Below are positions 8,784 to 17,776 of a DNA stretch of 64,000 nucleotides, piece by piece. The translations under genes and the position numbers were made by a program. How positions within the stretch are numbered: the stretch's first letter is position 1; every line of letters begins with the position of its first letter. The stretch is from Fusobacterium nucleatum_L (GTDB lineage Bacteria > Fusobacteriota > Fusobacteriia > Fusobacteriales > Fusobacteriaceae): NCBI RefSeq assembly GCF_050231725.1, contig NZ_CP077172.1:372001-436000 (forward strand). The letters run 5' to 3'. Under the pieces are notes generated by a model. The model ran no database searches and had not been told where the DNA came from. It saw only the letters and a list, made by a program, of their open reading frames with translations.

Positions 8784-9878
8784 CTATACTCTAATATTTA
8801 CAGGCATTACTAGGTAAATATAGTCTTCGTTTCCTTCTTCAATAATTTTTAGCATAGAACTAGAATTAGTAGCTTTCATAATAACATTTTTATCAACATT
8901 ATCCACAAATTCTTTTATATATTTACAATTCATTCCTAACTTTAAGTCTTCGCCTGTTTTTATCATATTAACTTTTTGATTAATTTTAGCATTTGAAGAA
9001 ACTCCACTTATTACAAGTTGATTTCCTTTAAAATTAAATGTTGCAACATTTTTTGAATCATTACTATTTTTTGTTACAGATATAACCTTTTTCAATGCTA
9101 AATTTAGCTCATCTCTGTTAAATTCAAATTTCTTATCATGCTCTAAATTATTTATAAGAGGTCTAAAATCTGGAAAACTCAAAGATAATAATTTACAAGT
9201 AAAATAAGCATCTTTCCAAGTTACAATTAATCTATCCTCACTTGTTGCAAGAGAAAATTCTTCATCTAAATCCTTAAATATTTTATAGATAACAGCTATA
9301 CTATCTCCTGGAACTAAAACATCTCTATTTACTGTATTATTTAAAGCTTTTTTCATATATATAAGTCTATATGAATCTGTTGAAACAAACTCTAAAAAGT
9401 TATCTTGAAATATCATTTTTATTGAATTAAATAAAGTATCCATACTAGAAGATGAATTAGTAAGGAATTTAACTTTTTCAAGGGACATTGTAAATTTTAC
9501 AGTATTATCACTTGCAATAACTGCTGGAATAATTTCTGTAAGTTCCGGATAGGTACTATCATCTAATATTGAAAATTCAGCATTATTTACAATCAAATAT
9601 CCGTCTTTTCTTTCAAAAGTGATATTATCTCCCTCAACTAATTTTATATATTCTAAAAGTAGAGCTGGTTTTATTAACACTTGACCTTCAGTTTCAATCT
9701 CACAATCTGCATATCTTATAAGTTCTATTTCAGTGTTAGCTCCCTTGAATATGACTTGATTATTTATGGTTTGGATAAGTAATCCTGCTAAACTTGGTTT
9801 TACAGGATTATCTTTTAATATATTTGAGTATTCCCCAATTATCTCTATTGTTTTTTGTCTATTGATAGAAAATTTCAT
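8784..9878 (-). CDS. dnaN: DNA polymerase III beta subunit (sliding clamp)
   Basis: 364 residues, the standard clamp length, with three repeated clamp folds and the conserved C-terminal VMPVNIRV (family usually ends MPMRL or similar). The N-terminus MKFSINRQKTIEII matches the family opening. The clamp encircles DNA and tethers the replicative polymerase and repair proteins. It is not next to dnaA or recF here; its neighbours are an upstream PotD-like gene 14 bases away and the terminator at 8605-8658. Confidence 0.93.
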   Translation of the reverse strand: MKFSINRQKTIEIIGEYSNILKDNPVKPSLAGLLIQTINNQVIFKGANTEIELIRYADCEIETEGQVLIKPALLLEYIKLVEGDNITFERKDGYLIVNNAEFSILDDSTYPELTEIIPAVIASDNTVKFTMSLEKVKFLTNSSSSMDTLFNSIKMIFQDNFLEFVSTDSYRLIYMKKALNNTVNRDVLVPGDSIAVIYKIFKDLDEEFSLATSEDRLIVTWKDAYFTCKLLSLSFPDFRPLINNLEHDKKFEFNRDELNLALKKVISVTKNSNDSKNVATFNFKGNQLVISGVSSNAKINQKVNMIKTGEDLKLGMNCKYIKEFVDNVDKNVIMKATNSSSMLKIIEEGNEDYIYLVMPVNIRV

Positions 9879-9892
9879 TAAAATTCACTCCC

Positions 9893-10921
9893 TTAGTTTG
9901 CTATTAAAATTTCTTGCCAATATTTATTTTGGATATTTAATTTATCCCCAATATCTATTAAAAGTTGAGCATCTTTTGTTTTTTCAACATCATATAAAGG
10001 TTTCTTAGTTACAAGTTTATCTGCTTCTGTATTTATACTAGGGATTTCAATAAAATCTGAAATTTTAGCATATACATCTGGTCTGTGGATGTAATTTATA
10101 AATTTCATAGCATTTTCAATATTTTTAGAATCTTTTAAAACTACAAATGAATCTATTGAAGAATATCCTTGTTCACCAGGAGGAATTATAAAGTCTACAT
10201 TTTCTCTATCTTCTTCTGAAAGTTCTCTATAAATATTATCTGGATATCCTTGGACAACCCAAAAATCTCCATTGGCAAATCCTTTTCCATAAGATTCTGC
10301 ATCAAATTTTGCAATATTTTTCTTCCATTTTAAAATAATAGATTTTGCTTTTTCCATAGCCTCTGTTGTATCAGCATCTTGTTTATATCCATTTAAAGCT
10401 AAAGCAGGAACAAATACTTCTCTCATATCATCTAAAAGTGTCATTCTTCCAGCTAAATCTTCTCTATCATAAATAGTATAATCTCTTGGATAATCCTTCA
10501 CAAACTTTTTATTTACTGCTATACAAGTAATTCCTCTCATATAAGGAACTCCGTAGTCATTTTCTGAATCAAACTCTCTTAATTTTGCCATGTAGACATC
10601 ATCAATATTTTTAGTATTTTCTAATTGAGATTTATCTAACTTTGCAAGCATGTCTTCTTTCAACATTATTTCATAATAGTCACTAGAAGGCATAATAATG
10701 TCATATCCTTCTCCACCAGCTTTTATTTTTGTGTACATTTCTTCATTAGAAGAATAAATATCCTCAACAACTCTTATCCCTGTTTCCTTTTCAAAATCTG
10801 AATATACAAATTGTGGTATATAATCAGCCCAGCTATATACATATAGAGTATTTTCATCTTTACTATCCCCACAAGAAACTAGCATTAAAGTTGCTAAAAA
10901 ACATAAAAATATTTTTTTCAT
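9893..10921 (-). CDS. potD: Spermidine/putrescine-type substrate-binding lipoprotein
   Basis: 342 residues. A lipoprotein signal peptide ends with LMLVSC (lipid-modified Cys near residue 17), followed by the PotD opening LYVYSWADYIPQFV and the GYDIIMPSSDYYEIM segment that lines the polyamine cleft. It would be the extracytoplasmic receptor of a polyamine ABC importer, but no potABC genes are adjacent, so it is an orphan receptor or works with a complex encoded elsewhere. A TATAAT at 10955-10960 (minus) with a weak -35 is a possible promoter. dnaN follows 14 bases after the stop. The polyamine specificity is family-level inference. Confidence 0.85.
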   Translation of the reverse strand: MKKIFLCFLATLMLVSCGDSKDENTLYVYSWADYIPQFVYSDFEKETGIRVVEDIYSSNEEMYTKIKAGGEGYDIIMPSSDYYEIMLKEDMLAKLDKSQLENTKNIDDVYMAKLREFDSENDYGVPYMRGITCIAVNKKFVKDYPRDYTIYDREDLAGRMTLLDDMREVFVPALALNGYKQDADTTEAMEKAKSIILKWKKNIAKFDAESYGKGFANGDFWVVQGYPDNIYRELSEEDRENVDFIIPPGEQGYSSIDSFVVLKDSKNIENAMKFINYIHRPDVYAKISDFIEIPSINTEADKLVTKKPLYDVEKTKDAQLLIDIGDKLNIQNKYWQEILIAN

Positions 10922-10980
10922 TTAAGCCTCCCAATTTAATTTTTACACTAATCTATTATACCCTATTTATAGATATTTTG

Positions 10981-11850
10981 CTATTTTCTATTATCAATAT
11001 TAAGACTATTTTTCATATATAAATCAAGTTTGTTATAAGGAATTTCAATTCCATTTTTATCAAAAAACTTTTTAACATTAATATTACAATCTAACATTGT
11101 AGCTACATAATCTTCTTTTTTTACCCAAGCTCTAAACATATAATCAAGAGAACTTGCATTATGTTTACTAAGACTTATAGTAACGGGCTTTTCTGGATCA
11201 TCTTTTATAATTCTTGGTTCATTCTCTATTACTTGATGTAAAACAGAAATAACCTTTTCCATTGGAACATCATAAGAAGCTGAATAAATTAAATCAAGCC
11301 TTCTAAATGGATTTTTTGAATAATTAATAATAGAAGCATTTGCAATTTGACTATTAGGAACAATAATCAGTGGTCCATTTGGTTGTTTTATAGTTGTATA
11401 CAATATATGTATACTTTGTACAGTTCCTTCAATACTTTTGTCTAAGCTAGAAATAACATCTCCCTTAGATACTTGTTTAAAAAATAAAATCAAAATTCCA
11501 CTTGCAAGATTAGTTAAACTCCCTTGTAGTGCTAAACCAACTGCAACACCTGCAGTCCCCAAAATTGTAACAAGTGAAGTTGCTCTTATTCCAATAATTC
11601 CAATCAGTATAAAAGCTAAAATGATATACATAATAGTTTTTATTAAAGATTTTAAAAAGGATATAAGTAAAGGATCATTGTTTTTTAATGTCATTGCTTT
11701 ATCTAAACTTTTAAGTAAAAGCCTTGTTAATTTTGGCCATATTAAACATATCACTATAAAAGCCACTACTTTTCCTGCAAGTATTGGTAAATAATGTTCT
11801 AGATTCACCAATAAATTCTCTAACATTTTTTCAAAAAAAGTTTTATTCAT
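10981..11850 (-). CDS. mscS: Small-conductance mechanosensitive channel (MscS family)
   Basis: 289 residues, the typical MscS core length. Three N-terminal membrane helices occupy about 15-130; the pore helix TM3 is visible as the Gly/Ala-rich GTAGVAVGLALQGSLTNLA run. The soluble beta/vestibule domain follows (VIVPNSQI, conserved in MscS). It opens under membrane tension to release osmolytes during osmotic downshock. A TTGTGA-17-TATACT promoter lies just upstream and a GTGAGG site precedes the ATG. Confidence 0.92.
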   Translation of the reverse strand: MNKTFFEKMLENLLVNLEHYLPILAGKVVAFIVICLIWPKLTRLLLKSLDKAMTLKNNDPLLISFLKSLIKTIMYIILAFILIGIIGIRATSLVTILGTAGVAVGLALQGSLTNLASGILILFFKQVSKGDVISSLDKSIEGTVQSIHILYTTIKQPNGPLIIVPNSQIANASIINYSKNPFRRLDLIYSASYDVPMEKVISVLHQVIENEPRIIKDDPEKPVTISLSKHNASSLDYMFRAWVKKEDYVATMLDCNINVKKFFDKNGIEIPYNKLDLYMKNSLNIDNRK

Positions 11851-11884
11851 TTATTACCTCACAAAATTATTTTTACCTTATAAA

Positions 11885-11913
11885 AGTATAGTATTTTTTT
11901 ATGAAAATCACAA
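11885..11913 (-). promoter_or_regulatory. Sigma-70 promoter for mscS
   Basis: Minus strand: -35 TTGTGA (11913-11908), 17-base spacer, -10 TATACT (11890-11885). The predicted start is about 28 bases upstream of the mscS ATG. Confidence 0.6.
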
Positions 11914-12037
11914 GAAAAATTATAAAAAAATTAATAAATTTAAGCATACCACATTATTTTGAAATTTTTAGTATAAAAAAATCTTGATATTAAATAATAA
12001 TTATGATAAATTAATTCTAACAAGGTGGGTGATAAAA

Positions 12038-12691
12038 TTGAAAAAAAATGAATACTTTAACGAAATTGAAAAAATTTACAAAGAAATGAATTCTCATTTT
12101 AAAGAAAGGTTAAAAGAATTTAAAAATATATGGGAAAATGGTTCTAATAAAGATATCCATTTAGAATTATCTTTTTGTATATTGACACCTCAATCCAAAG
12201 CATTAAATGCTTGGCAAGCTATAACAAACTTGAAAAAAGATGATTTAATCTATAATGGAGAAGCAGAAGAACTTGTTGAATTTTTAAATATTGTTAGATT
12301 CAAAAATAATAAGGCTAAATACCTTGTTGAATTAAGAGAAAAAATGACAAAAGATGGTAAACTTATAACTAAAGATTTTTTTAAATCTCTTCCAACTGTT
12401 ACAGAAAAAAGAAACTGGATAGTAAAAAATATAAAGGGAATGTCATATAAAGAAGCTAGCCATTTTTTAAGAAATATAGGTTTTGGAGAAAATATAGCTA
12501 TACTTGATAGACATATTTTAAGAAATTTAGTTAAATTGGAAGTTATTGATGAATTACCTAAGACTTTGACTCCAAAATTATACCTAGAAATAGAAGAAAA
12601 AATGAGAAATTATTGTGAATTTGTAAAAATTCCTATGGATGAATTAGATTTATTACTTTGGTATAAAGAAGCAGGAGTAATATTCAAGTAA
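12038..12691 (+). CDS. ogg: Ogg2-type 8-oxoguanine DNA glycosylase/AP lyase, TTG start
   Basis: The frame is open from 11984, but a TTG at 12038 has a fitting AAGGTGGGTGAT ribosome site while the upstream ATG has none, so I place the start there (217 residues). The helix-hairpin-helix glycosylase fold is recognisable: a Lys in GMSYKEASHFLRNIG (K138) and an Asp in LDRHILR (D157), the expected spacing for the catalytic Lys/Asp of archaeal and Thermotoga Ogg2 enzymes. It ends in a Lys residue after VIF, as usual in this family. It excises 8-oxoguanine and nicks the DNA. An AEC transporter starts 28 bases later. Confidence 0.85.
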   Translation: MKKNEYFNEIEKIYKEMNSHFKERLKEFKNIWENGSNKDIHLELSFCILTPQSKALNAWQAITNLKKDDLIYNGEAEELVEFLNIVRFKNNKAKYLVELREKMTKDGKLITKDFFKSLPTVTEKRNWIVKNIKGMSYKEASHFLRNIGFGENIAILDRHILRNLVKLEVIDELPKTLTPKLYLEIEEKMRNYCEFVKIPMDELDLLLWYKEAGVIFK

Positions 12692-12719
12692 AAGATATTC
12701 ATAAAATGGGGATAGGAAT

Positions 12720-13667
12720 ATGGAAAATTTTTTATTAGCTCTTAATGTAGTCTCACCAATATTTTTTACAATTTCATTAGGTTTCTTCTTAAAAAAAATA
12801 AAAATGGTAGATGAAAATAGTTTAAATATTATGAATAGACTTGTATTTAGAGTATTTATGAGTACCTTATTATTTTTAAATGTCTACAATATTGGAGATT
12901 TTTCTAAACTTTCTATTGATAATTTAAAATTACTAGCTTATGCTTTTATGATTATTTTTGCTATAGTATTTTTAGCTTGGTTAATCTACATGCCAAAGGT
13001 AAAAGAGAAGAAAAAATTATCTGTTTTGATTCAAGGAGTATATAGAGGAAACTTTGTTTTATTTGGTTTAGCTATTGTAGATAGTATCTATGGAAAAGAA
13101 GGTTTAGCTACTGTTTCACTTTTAACCATTGTTGTTATTCCAATTTTTAATGTACTAGCAGTTATAATATTGGAATATTATTCAGGTAAAGAAATTAGCA
13201 AATTAAAACTTTTGAAACAAGTATTTAAAAATCCTTTAATAATTGCAACTTTATTAGGAATTAGCTTTATAATATTTAGAATAAATATTCCAAAACCAAT
13301 ATATAAGACATTATCTGATATTTCAAAAATTGCAACACCTCTTGCATTTATAGTGTTAGGTGCAGAATTACAAATTGGAAATATGTTAAAAAACATAAAA
13401 TATTTAATTTCTGTAAATATATTAAGACTTATAGTAAATCCATTAATAACAATAGGAATTGGAAAATTAATTGGCTTTCAAGGGATAGAATTAGTAGCTT
13501 TACTTTCAATGAGTGCTTGCCCAACAGCAGTTGCTTCGTATACTATGGCAAAAGAGATGAATGCTGATGGAGATTTAGCTGGAGAAATTGTTGCAACAAC
13601 AAGTATACTTTCAATATTTAGTATTTTTTGTTGGGTACTGATATTAAAAAATATAGAGTGGATATAA
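12720..13667 (+). CDS. AEC family transporter (auxin efflux carrier-like permease)
   Basis: 315 residues with about ten membrane helices in two inverted halves, as in the AEC/malonate-type carriers of bacteria (YfdV, MleP-like). The C-terminal ALLSMSACPTAVASYTMA motif is characteristic of the family. The substrate is probably an organic or amino acid but cannot be deduced. It follows the ogg gene on the same strand at 28 bases. Its final codons lie in the stem of the terminator shared with the opposite-strand gene. Confidence 0.85.
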   Translation: MENFLLALNVVSPIFFTISLGFFLKKIKMVDENSLNIMNRLVFRVFMSTLLFLNVYNIGDFSKLSIDNLKLLAYAFMIIFAIVFLAWLIYMPKVKEKKKLSVLIQGVYRGNFVLFGLAIVDSIYGKEGLATVSLLTIVVIPIFNVLAVIILEYYSGKEISKLKLLKQVFKNPLIIATLLGISFIIFRINIPKPIYKTLSDISKIATPLAFIVLGAELQIGNMLKNIKYLISVNILRLIVNPLITIGIGKLIGFQGIELVALLSMSACPTAVASYTMAKEMNADGDLAGEIVATTSILSIFSIFCWVLILKNIEWI

Positions 13668-13706
13668 AAAATGTGCTAATATTTATAGCACACTCATATA
13701 TCCACT
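13656..13706. terminator. Terminator between convergent genes
   Basis: TGTGCTA and TAGCACA form the inner stem, and AGTGGATAT/ATATCCACT form an outer stem that includes the last codons of the AEC gene. On the minus strand the inner stem is followed by TTTTTTA, so it mainly terminates the gene at 13709-14419. Confidence 0.75.
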
Positions 13707-13708
13707 AT

Positions 13709-14419
13709 TTATTTATTTTCTTCTTTTTCTTCTTCTTTTGAAGTTTCTTCTTCTGCTCTTGGAATAGGTTTTCCAAACATCCATTCAACATGTCTTCTCA
13801 TTCCAGTCAAATCAAATTTCTTTCCTTTTATTTCTATTGTATCATCTTCTGGAAAAGCTATGTATCCTTCTTCAATTGGAATTGAACTATCAAGAGATAT
13901 TTGAAGTTTAACAGGAGCTACACTTTCATCATCTGTAAATTCAAGAGGTTTAAATTCAGTTTTAACCACTCTTATTAATTTTTCATCTGCAAGAATAGCT
14001 TCTTTTTCAGCCTCACTAATTTCTCTTTGTGGTGGAAAATCTGTATTAAATAATCTTTTAGTTTCTATAAACTTTAATTTATTATCTGCAGCCACTTCAA
14101 ATATATCTATTGTATACTTTCCTCTATCTGTAATCAAAATTCCACCTAGGTTTACAACTTTTCTACCATAACCAAATTGATCTGGTAAAACTCCAAAATC
14201 TCCTTTTGAAATCAAATCATCATTTGGTGCATTTACTCTCACTTCAAACATTGTAGGTCCTTCCATTTCAGAAAATGAAAGTATTATCGAAAGATTTTCC
14301 ATAGGAAAAGGAAAAATAGGTTGAACCAAATTATCAAAAATTCCTAAAGCATCTACTCCACTAGGTACACTTTGGCTCACATCCGCTCTCAAGGCTGTTT
14401 CTACACTTCTAATTTTCAT
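13709..14419 (-). CDS. Unrecognised cytoplasmic protein, DUF6941-like
   Basis: The frame reaches 14467, but the ATG at 14419 has GAGGGAG seven bases upstream and starts a typical KIRSVETALRADV sequence; this gives 236 residues. It has no signal peptide or membrane segment. The sequence alternates beta-rich stretches (LSIILSFSEMEGPTMFEVRVNAP) and ends in a lysine/glutamate-rich tail of about 15 residues. From memory it resembles DUF6941-type proteins of unknown function; I cannot confirm this. It is monocistronic, convergent with the AEC transporter and divergent from the MORN-repeat gene. Confidence 0.7.
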   Translation of the reverse strand: MKIRSVETALRADVSQSVPSGVDALGIFDNLVQPIFPFPMENLSIILSFSEMEGPTMFEVRVNAPNDDLISKGDFGVLPDQFGYGRKVVNLGGILITDRGKYTIDIFEVAADNKLKFIETKRLFNTDFPPQREISEAEKEAILADEKLIRVVKTEFKPLEFTDDESVAPVKLQISLDSSIPIEEGYIAFPEDDTIEIKGKKFDLTGMRRHVEWMFGKPIPRAEEETSKEEEKEENK

Positions 14420-14558
14420 TTTATTTTCTCCCTCATAAATTTTTAATATTTTTTTATAATATAACATAAAATATTATAAAAATAAATATTGTTTTATTTT
14501 ATTTTCTGAAATTTTAATGTATAATATAAGGCAGAAAAAAATTGGAGGTTTTAATTTA

Positions 14559-15026
14559 ATGAATAAAACACTTATACTTATATTTTCTTTATTTCTTTCT
14601 GTAACAACTTTTTCAAATCAAAATGAGGTTAGAAAAAAAGATTTAAAAATCATTGAGAAAACATATTATTTAAAAGAAACAAACCTTCCTTTTACAGGTA
14701 AAGTTAGTGAAGGAAGGGACAGACTTTATTACTTAAATGGAAAACAAGATGGTAAATGGATATCTTTCTATAAAAATGGAAATATAAAATCTATTATAAA
14801 TTGGAAAGATGGTAAATTAAATGGAAAATATGTTATCTACGAAAATGATGGAAGGAAATCTACTGAAACTATTTATAAAGATGGTAAAGAAAATGGCTAT
14901 TACTATCTATACAATGCTAATGGAACATATCGTACAAAAGGTGCATATTCAATGGGAAAACCTATTGGAGAATGGGAATATTACGATAAAGATGGAAAGT
15001 TAACCAATAAAGTTATGGCGGAATAA
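14559..15026 (+). CDS. Secreted MORN-repeat protein (YwqK-like)
   Basis: The true start is the ATG at 14559, preceded by TTGGAGG, giving 155 residues. An N-terminal signal peptide (about 1-18, TLILIFSLFLSVTTFS) is followed by four or so MORN-like repeats of the form YxxNGxxxGxWxxYxxNGxxxxxxxWKDG. Such repeats occur in YwqK-type proteins of uncertain function, sometimes annotated as antitoxins, and in envelope-associated proteins of fusobacteria. The signal peptide points to a periplasmic location, which argues against an antitoxin role. A TATAAT-like box at 14520-14525 may be the promoter. Confidence 0.75.
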   Translation: MNKTLILIFSLFLSVTTFSNQNEVRKKDLKIIEKTYYLKETNLPFTGKVSEGRDRLYYLNGKQDGKWISFYKNGNIKSIINWKDGKLNGKYVIYENDGRKSTETIYKDGKENGYYYLYNANGTYRTKGAYSMGKPIGEWEYYDKDGKLTNKVMAE

Positions 15027-15035
15027 AAAAAATAG

Positions 15036-15064
15036 TTGTAATTTTTTTAATTTTGTACTAAAAT
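15036..15064 (+). promoter_or_regulatory. Sigma-70 promoter for the 15107 gene
   Basis: -35 TTGTAA (15036-15041), 17-base spacer, -10 TAAAAT (15059-15064). The predicted start is about 35 bases before the ATG, which has an AAGGAGG site. Confidence 0.6.
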
Positions 15065-15106
15065 GTCTAGGAAAATTTTTATTTTTTTTAAGGAGGTTAT
15101 TAAGGT

Positions 15107-15607
15107 ATGAAATTAACATTGCAACAAGCTATATTTACAATATCAAATTTAACTAAAAAACAAAGAAGATTACTTGATTATATTCGTAATAACTATACAG
15201 TTCCTTTAAAGGTAAATGGAAAAGAAGTTTTTGAACAAACTCAAGCAGATGAAATGCTAAAAAATTTATCTGAATTAGACTTAATAAATCAAGATATAAT
15301 AACATTAAAAGATGCCGTAAATATTGCTAATTCTGAAAACTTTATTGAAAATAAATCTTTATTTGCACTTCTAGAAGAAGTACGTTTAAAAAGAGATATT
15401 CTTTACAATTTAGTATATCTTTTAAAACAAGAAAATACAAAAGTTGAAAATGGTGTAGGAATTGTACAATATGGAGTTCTAAACAGAAAAGAATTGATAG
15501 AAAAATTTAATAGATTAGAAAATGAAGTAAATTCTTTATCTCAAAAGATTGATAGTGTAAACTCTAAAACAGAAATTGAAGTTAAATTAGTTTCTTCAAT
15601 AGATTAA
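15107..15607 (+). CDS. Unrecognised helical protein (remotely DIP1984-like)
   Basis: 166 residues, no signal peptide or membrane segment. The middle (about 55-105) and C-terminus (about 130-160) are strongly helical with heptad-like spacing of Leu/Ile, suggesting a coiled-coil. The pattern LxDLINxI...LxxLLEExxLKRDIL is reminiscent of the DIP1984/septicolysin-like family, but the match is by eye only. It has its own promoter and is monocistronic. Function unknown. Confidence 0.65.
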   Translation: MKLTLQQAIFTISNLTKKQRRLLDYIRNNYTVPLKVNGKEVFEQTQADEMLKNLSELDLINQDIITLKDAVNIANSENFIENKSLFALLEEVRLKRDILYNLVYLLKQENTKVENGVGIVQYGVLNRKELIEKFNRLENEVNSLSQKIDSVNSKTEIEVKLVSSID

Positions 15608-15786
15608 TACTTTTTGGTAATAATCTAATTAATAAAATCTAAAAAGTATATAAAAAGCGGACGAAATCGAATACGATTTATATTTTATTTATAATTAAAG
15701 TAATCCAACGAAAATTCAAAACTAATAGTTTCCTCAGCAATTATTGGTTAGTTAGATTATGATGGATATGAAAATATCAAAAACTT
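15608..15786 (+). other. Non-coding stretch with short stems before a terminator
   Basis: No ORF of note. It contains ATACTTTTT/AAAAAGTAT (about 15608-15648), AAATCG-AATA-CGATTT (about 15666-15681) and a partial AACTAA/TTAGTT pairing around 15720-15755, and then runs into the terminator at 15787-15821. It may be the 3' untranslated region of the upstream gene or a separate small RNA; no clear promoter is visible inside it. Confidence 0.3.
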
Positions 15787-15821
15787 AGGGAGTGTAGTTT
15801 TGCCTTTAACACTCCCTTTTT
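15787..15821 (+). terminator. Rho-independent terminator
   Basis: AGGGAGTGT (15787-15795) pairs perfectly with ACACTCCCT (15809-15817) around a 13-base loop and is followed by TTTT. Confidence 0.85.
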
Positions 15822-15834
15822 AATATATCTTAAA

Positions 15835-15996
15835 TTATAAAAATAGTTCGTTACTAGCCAGCTTTCTTAACGGATAAAAATCAAGAATTCGCTGCAAATT
15901 TGCTAAACTCACTTCGTTCAGACATAGCAAGATTTGCTCGGCTCATTCTATTTAATTTTTATCCTAAAATCTGGAATGTAACTCACTTATTTTTAT
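15835..15996. repeat. Long imperfect palindromic element, full copy
   Basis: The ends are imperfect inverted repeats: the left arm TAAAAATAGTTCGTTAC..CCAG matches the reverse complement of the right end (TAAAAATAAGTGAGTTAC..CCAG). Pairing resumes inward with GGATAAAAAT on both arms, then GAATTCGCTGCAAATTTGCTA against GAATGAGCCGAGCAAATCTTGCTA, leaving a loop containing ACTCACTTCGTTCAG. The whole 160-base segment can fold as one hairpin. A shortened copy with only the two ends lies at 51402-51450. Resembles a MITE or REP-like intergenic element. Confidence 0.7.
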
Positions 15997-16024
15997 AATA
16001 TTTTTTATTTAATAAAAGTTATTG

Positions 16025-17776
16025 TTAAATATTTTCATTGAATTGAATATCATAAAGATTTTTATAAATTCCATTCATAGCTATAAGCTCAGAATGAGTT
16101 CCCATTTCTTTAATTTCTCCATTTTCCATAACAACAATTTTATCTGCTCTAACTATTGTAGATAATCTATGTGCTATTACAAATGTAGTTCTTCCTTCCA
16201 TTAAACTATCAAGTGCTTCTTGAACAAGTTTTTCTGATTCGCTATCAAGTGCAGAAGTTGCCTCATCTAAAATCATTATTTCTGGATTTTTAATCAAGGC
16301 TCTGGCTATTGCTATTCTTTGTTTTTGTCCACCAGATAACAATGCTCCTCTTTCCCCAACCTCTGTTTCAAATTTATTAGGTAAGTCTTCTTGTATGAAA
16401 TTATAAGCATTTGCCATTTTAGCTGCTGAAATAATTTCTTCATCACTAACTTCTTTACCAAAACTTATATTTTCTTTTATAGTTCCACCAAATAGAAAAG
16501 TTTCTTGTGGTACTATCGCAAACTTATCTCTATAAGCTCCTAAATGAATATTTTTAATATTTACTCCATTTACAGTGATGCTTCCCTCATCAGTATTAAA
16601 AAACCTTGCCAATAAATTTACAAGTGTTGTCTTTCCACTTCCACTTTTTCCAACAAAGGCTACAATTTCTCCTGCTTTCACATCTAAATTTATATTTTTT
16701 AACATATATTCATTAGAATCATCATATTTATAGTTTACATTTTCAAATTTTATATTTTGAATTTTTTCATTAAATTCAACTGCTTCACCAAAAACATCAG
16801 TTTCAATTTTTTCATCAAAAATTTCAACAACTCTGTCTGCTGATGGTAAAGAGTCTTGTAAATCATTATTTTTATTTATTAGCCTTTTTAGTGGTTGATG
16901 CATAAGTCCCAATGCTGTTACAAAGGAAATTAAATCTCCTGATGTAATATTTTTTGCAACTAATATTTGATAACCTCCATATAGAACAACTAAAAGTACC
17001 ATAAATGTTGTTATAACTTCATTTATAGGTGATACTTTTGCTTTAATCTTTGTAGTCTTGTATGCTTGTTCAAATTCATCCTTAGTCAAGTCTTTATATT
17101 TATCAATTACAAAACTTGTATTATTAAAAGCTTTTATAACAAAAATCCCTGAAAGAGTTTCTTGTGTAAAAGCAGTAACCTTTCCAGTTGTATCCTGTCT
17201 TTCTCTACCATATTTTCTAATTTTTTTAGTAAACTTTTTAACAACTCTTATAATCAAAGGTAGAAGTACAAGTGATACTAAAGCTAAGATATAATCTACT
17301 TGAAACATTCTGATAGTTAAAATTAAAACTAGCAAAAATTCTTTAAACATTTCAAAAACTATGAAACCTATTCTTCCTAGCGAACTTGTGTCATTAGTTA
17401 ACTTTGAGAGAGTATCTCCTAATTTATTCCTTTTAAAATAACTGATTGGTAATTTCTCTAAATGAGAAAATATATCTATTTTTATCTCTCTTTTTATTGT
17501 CTCAGTTACAAAGTTTGAAGCAACTTCAGAATAATAAGATGAAACAACTTTAATAACAGTAGCACCAAAAATCCCACCTATTATCCATAGAAACATATCT
17601 TTATCTTGTCCTATTAACACATCATCTACAAACTTTTTACTTAGCCAAGCAGGTACTGCACTCATAGCTGATGCTAATATTGACAAAATAATAACTGCTA
17701 TCATATATTTTTTATATCTATAACTGTAACCTAAGAAAATATTTAGAGATTTATTTTTAAAATTTAATATTTTCAT
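16025..17776 (-). CDS. msbA: Lipid A export ABC transporter MsbA (permease-ATPase)
   Basis: 583 residues in one chain: six membrane helices (about 20-310) followed by an ABC ATPase with Walker A GKSGSGKTTLVN, signature LSGGQKQRIAIARAL and Walker B IMILDEATSALD, then the H-loop IAHRLST. MsbA flips the lipid A-core precursor across the inner membrane. The identification as MsbA rather than a generic multidrug exporter rests on its place as last gene of the lpxC-fabZ-lpxA-lpxI-lpxB unit; its ATG overlaps the lpxB stop by four bases. Confidence 0.88.
   Translation of the reverse strand: MKILNFKNKSLNIFLGYSYRYKKYMIAVIILSILASAMSAVPAWLSKKFVDDVLIGQDKDMFLWIIGGIFGATVIKVVSSYYSEVASNFVTETIKREIKIDIFSHLEKLPISYFKRNKLGDTLSKLTNDTSSLGRIGFIVFEMFKEFLLVLILTIRMFQVDYILALVSLVLLPLIIRVVKKFTKKIRKYGRERQDTTGKVTAFTQETLSGIFVIKAFNNTSFVIDKYKDLTKDEFEQAYKTTKIKAKVSPINEVITTFMVLLVVLYGGYQILVAKNITSGDLISFVTALGLMHQPLKRLINKNNDLQDSLPSADRVVEIFDEKIETDVFGEAVEFNEKIQNIKFENVNYKYDDSNEYMLKNINLDVKAGEIVAFVGKSGSGKTTLVNLLARFFNTDEGSITVNGVNIKNIHLGAYRDKFAIVPQETFLFGGTIKENISFGKEVSDEEIISAAKMANAYNFIQEDLPNKFETEVGERGALLSGGQKQRIAIARALIKNPEIMILDEATSALDSESEKLVQEALDSLMEGRTTFVIAHRLSTIVRADKIVVMENGEIKEMGTHSELIAMNGIYKNLYDIQFNENI

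Noticed and set aside
11984..12037. Upstream ATG as start of the Ogg2 glycosylase
   Set aside because: There is no ribosome site before it, whereas the TTG at 12038 is preceded by AAGGTGGGTGAT and gives the normal family length.
14559..15607. MORN-repeat gene and its neighbour as a toxin-antitoxin pair
   Set aside because: The MORN protein has a clear signal peptide, so it is exported, and the neighbour has its own promoter and no toxin motif.
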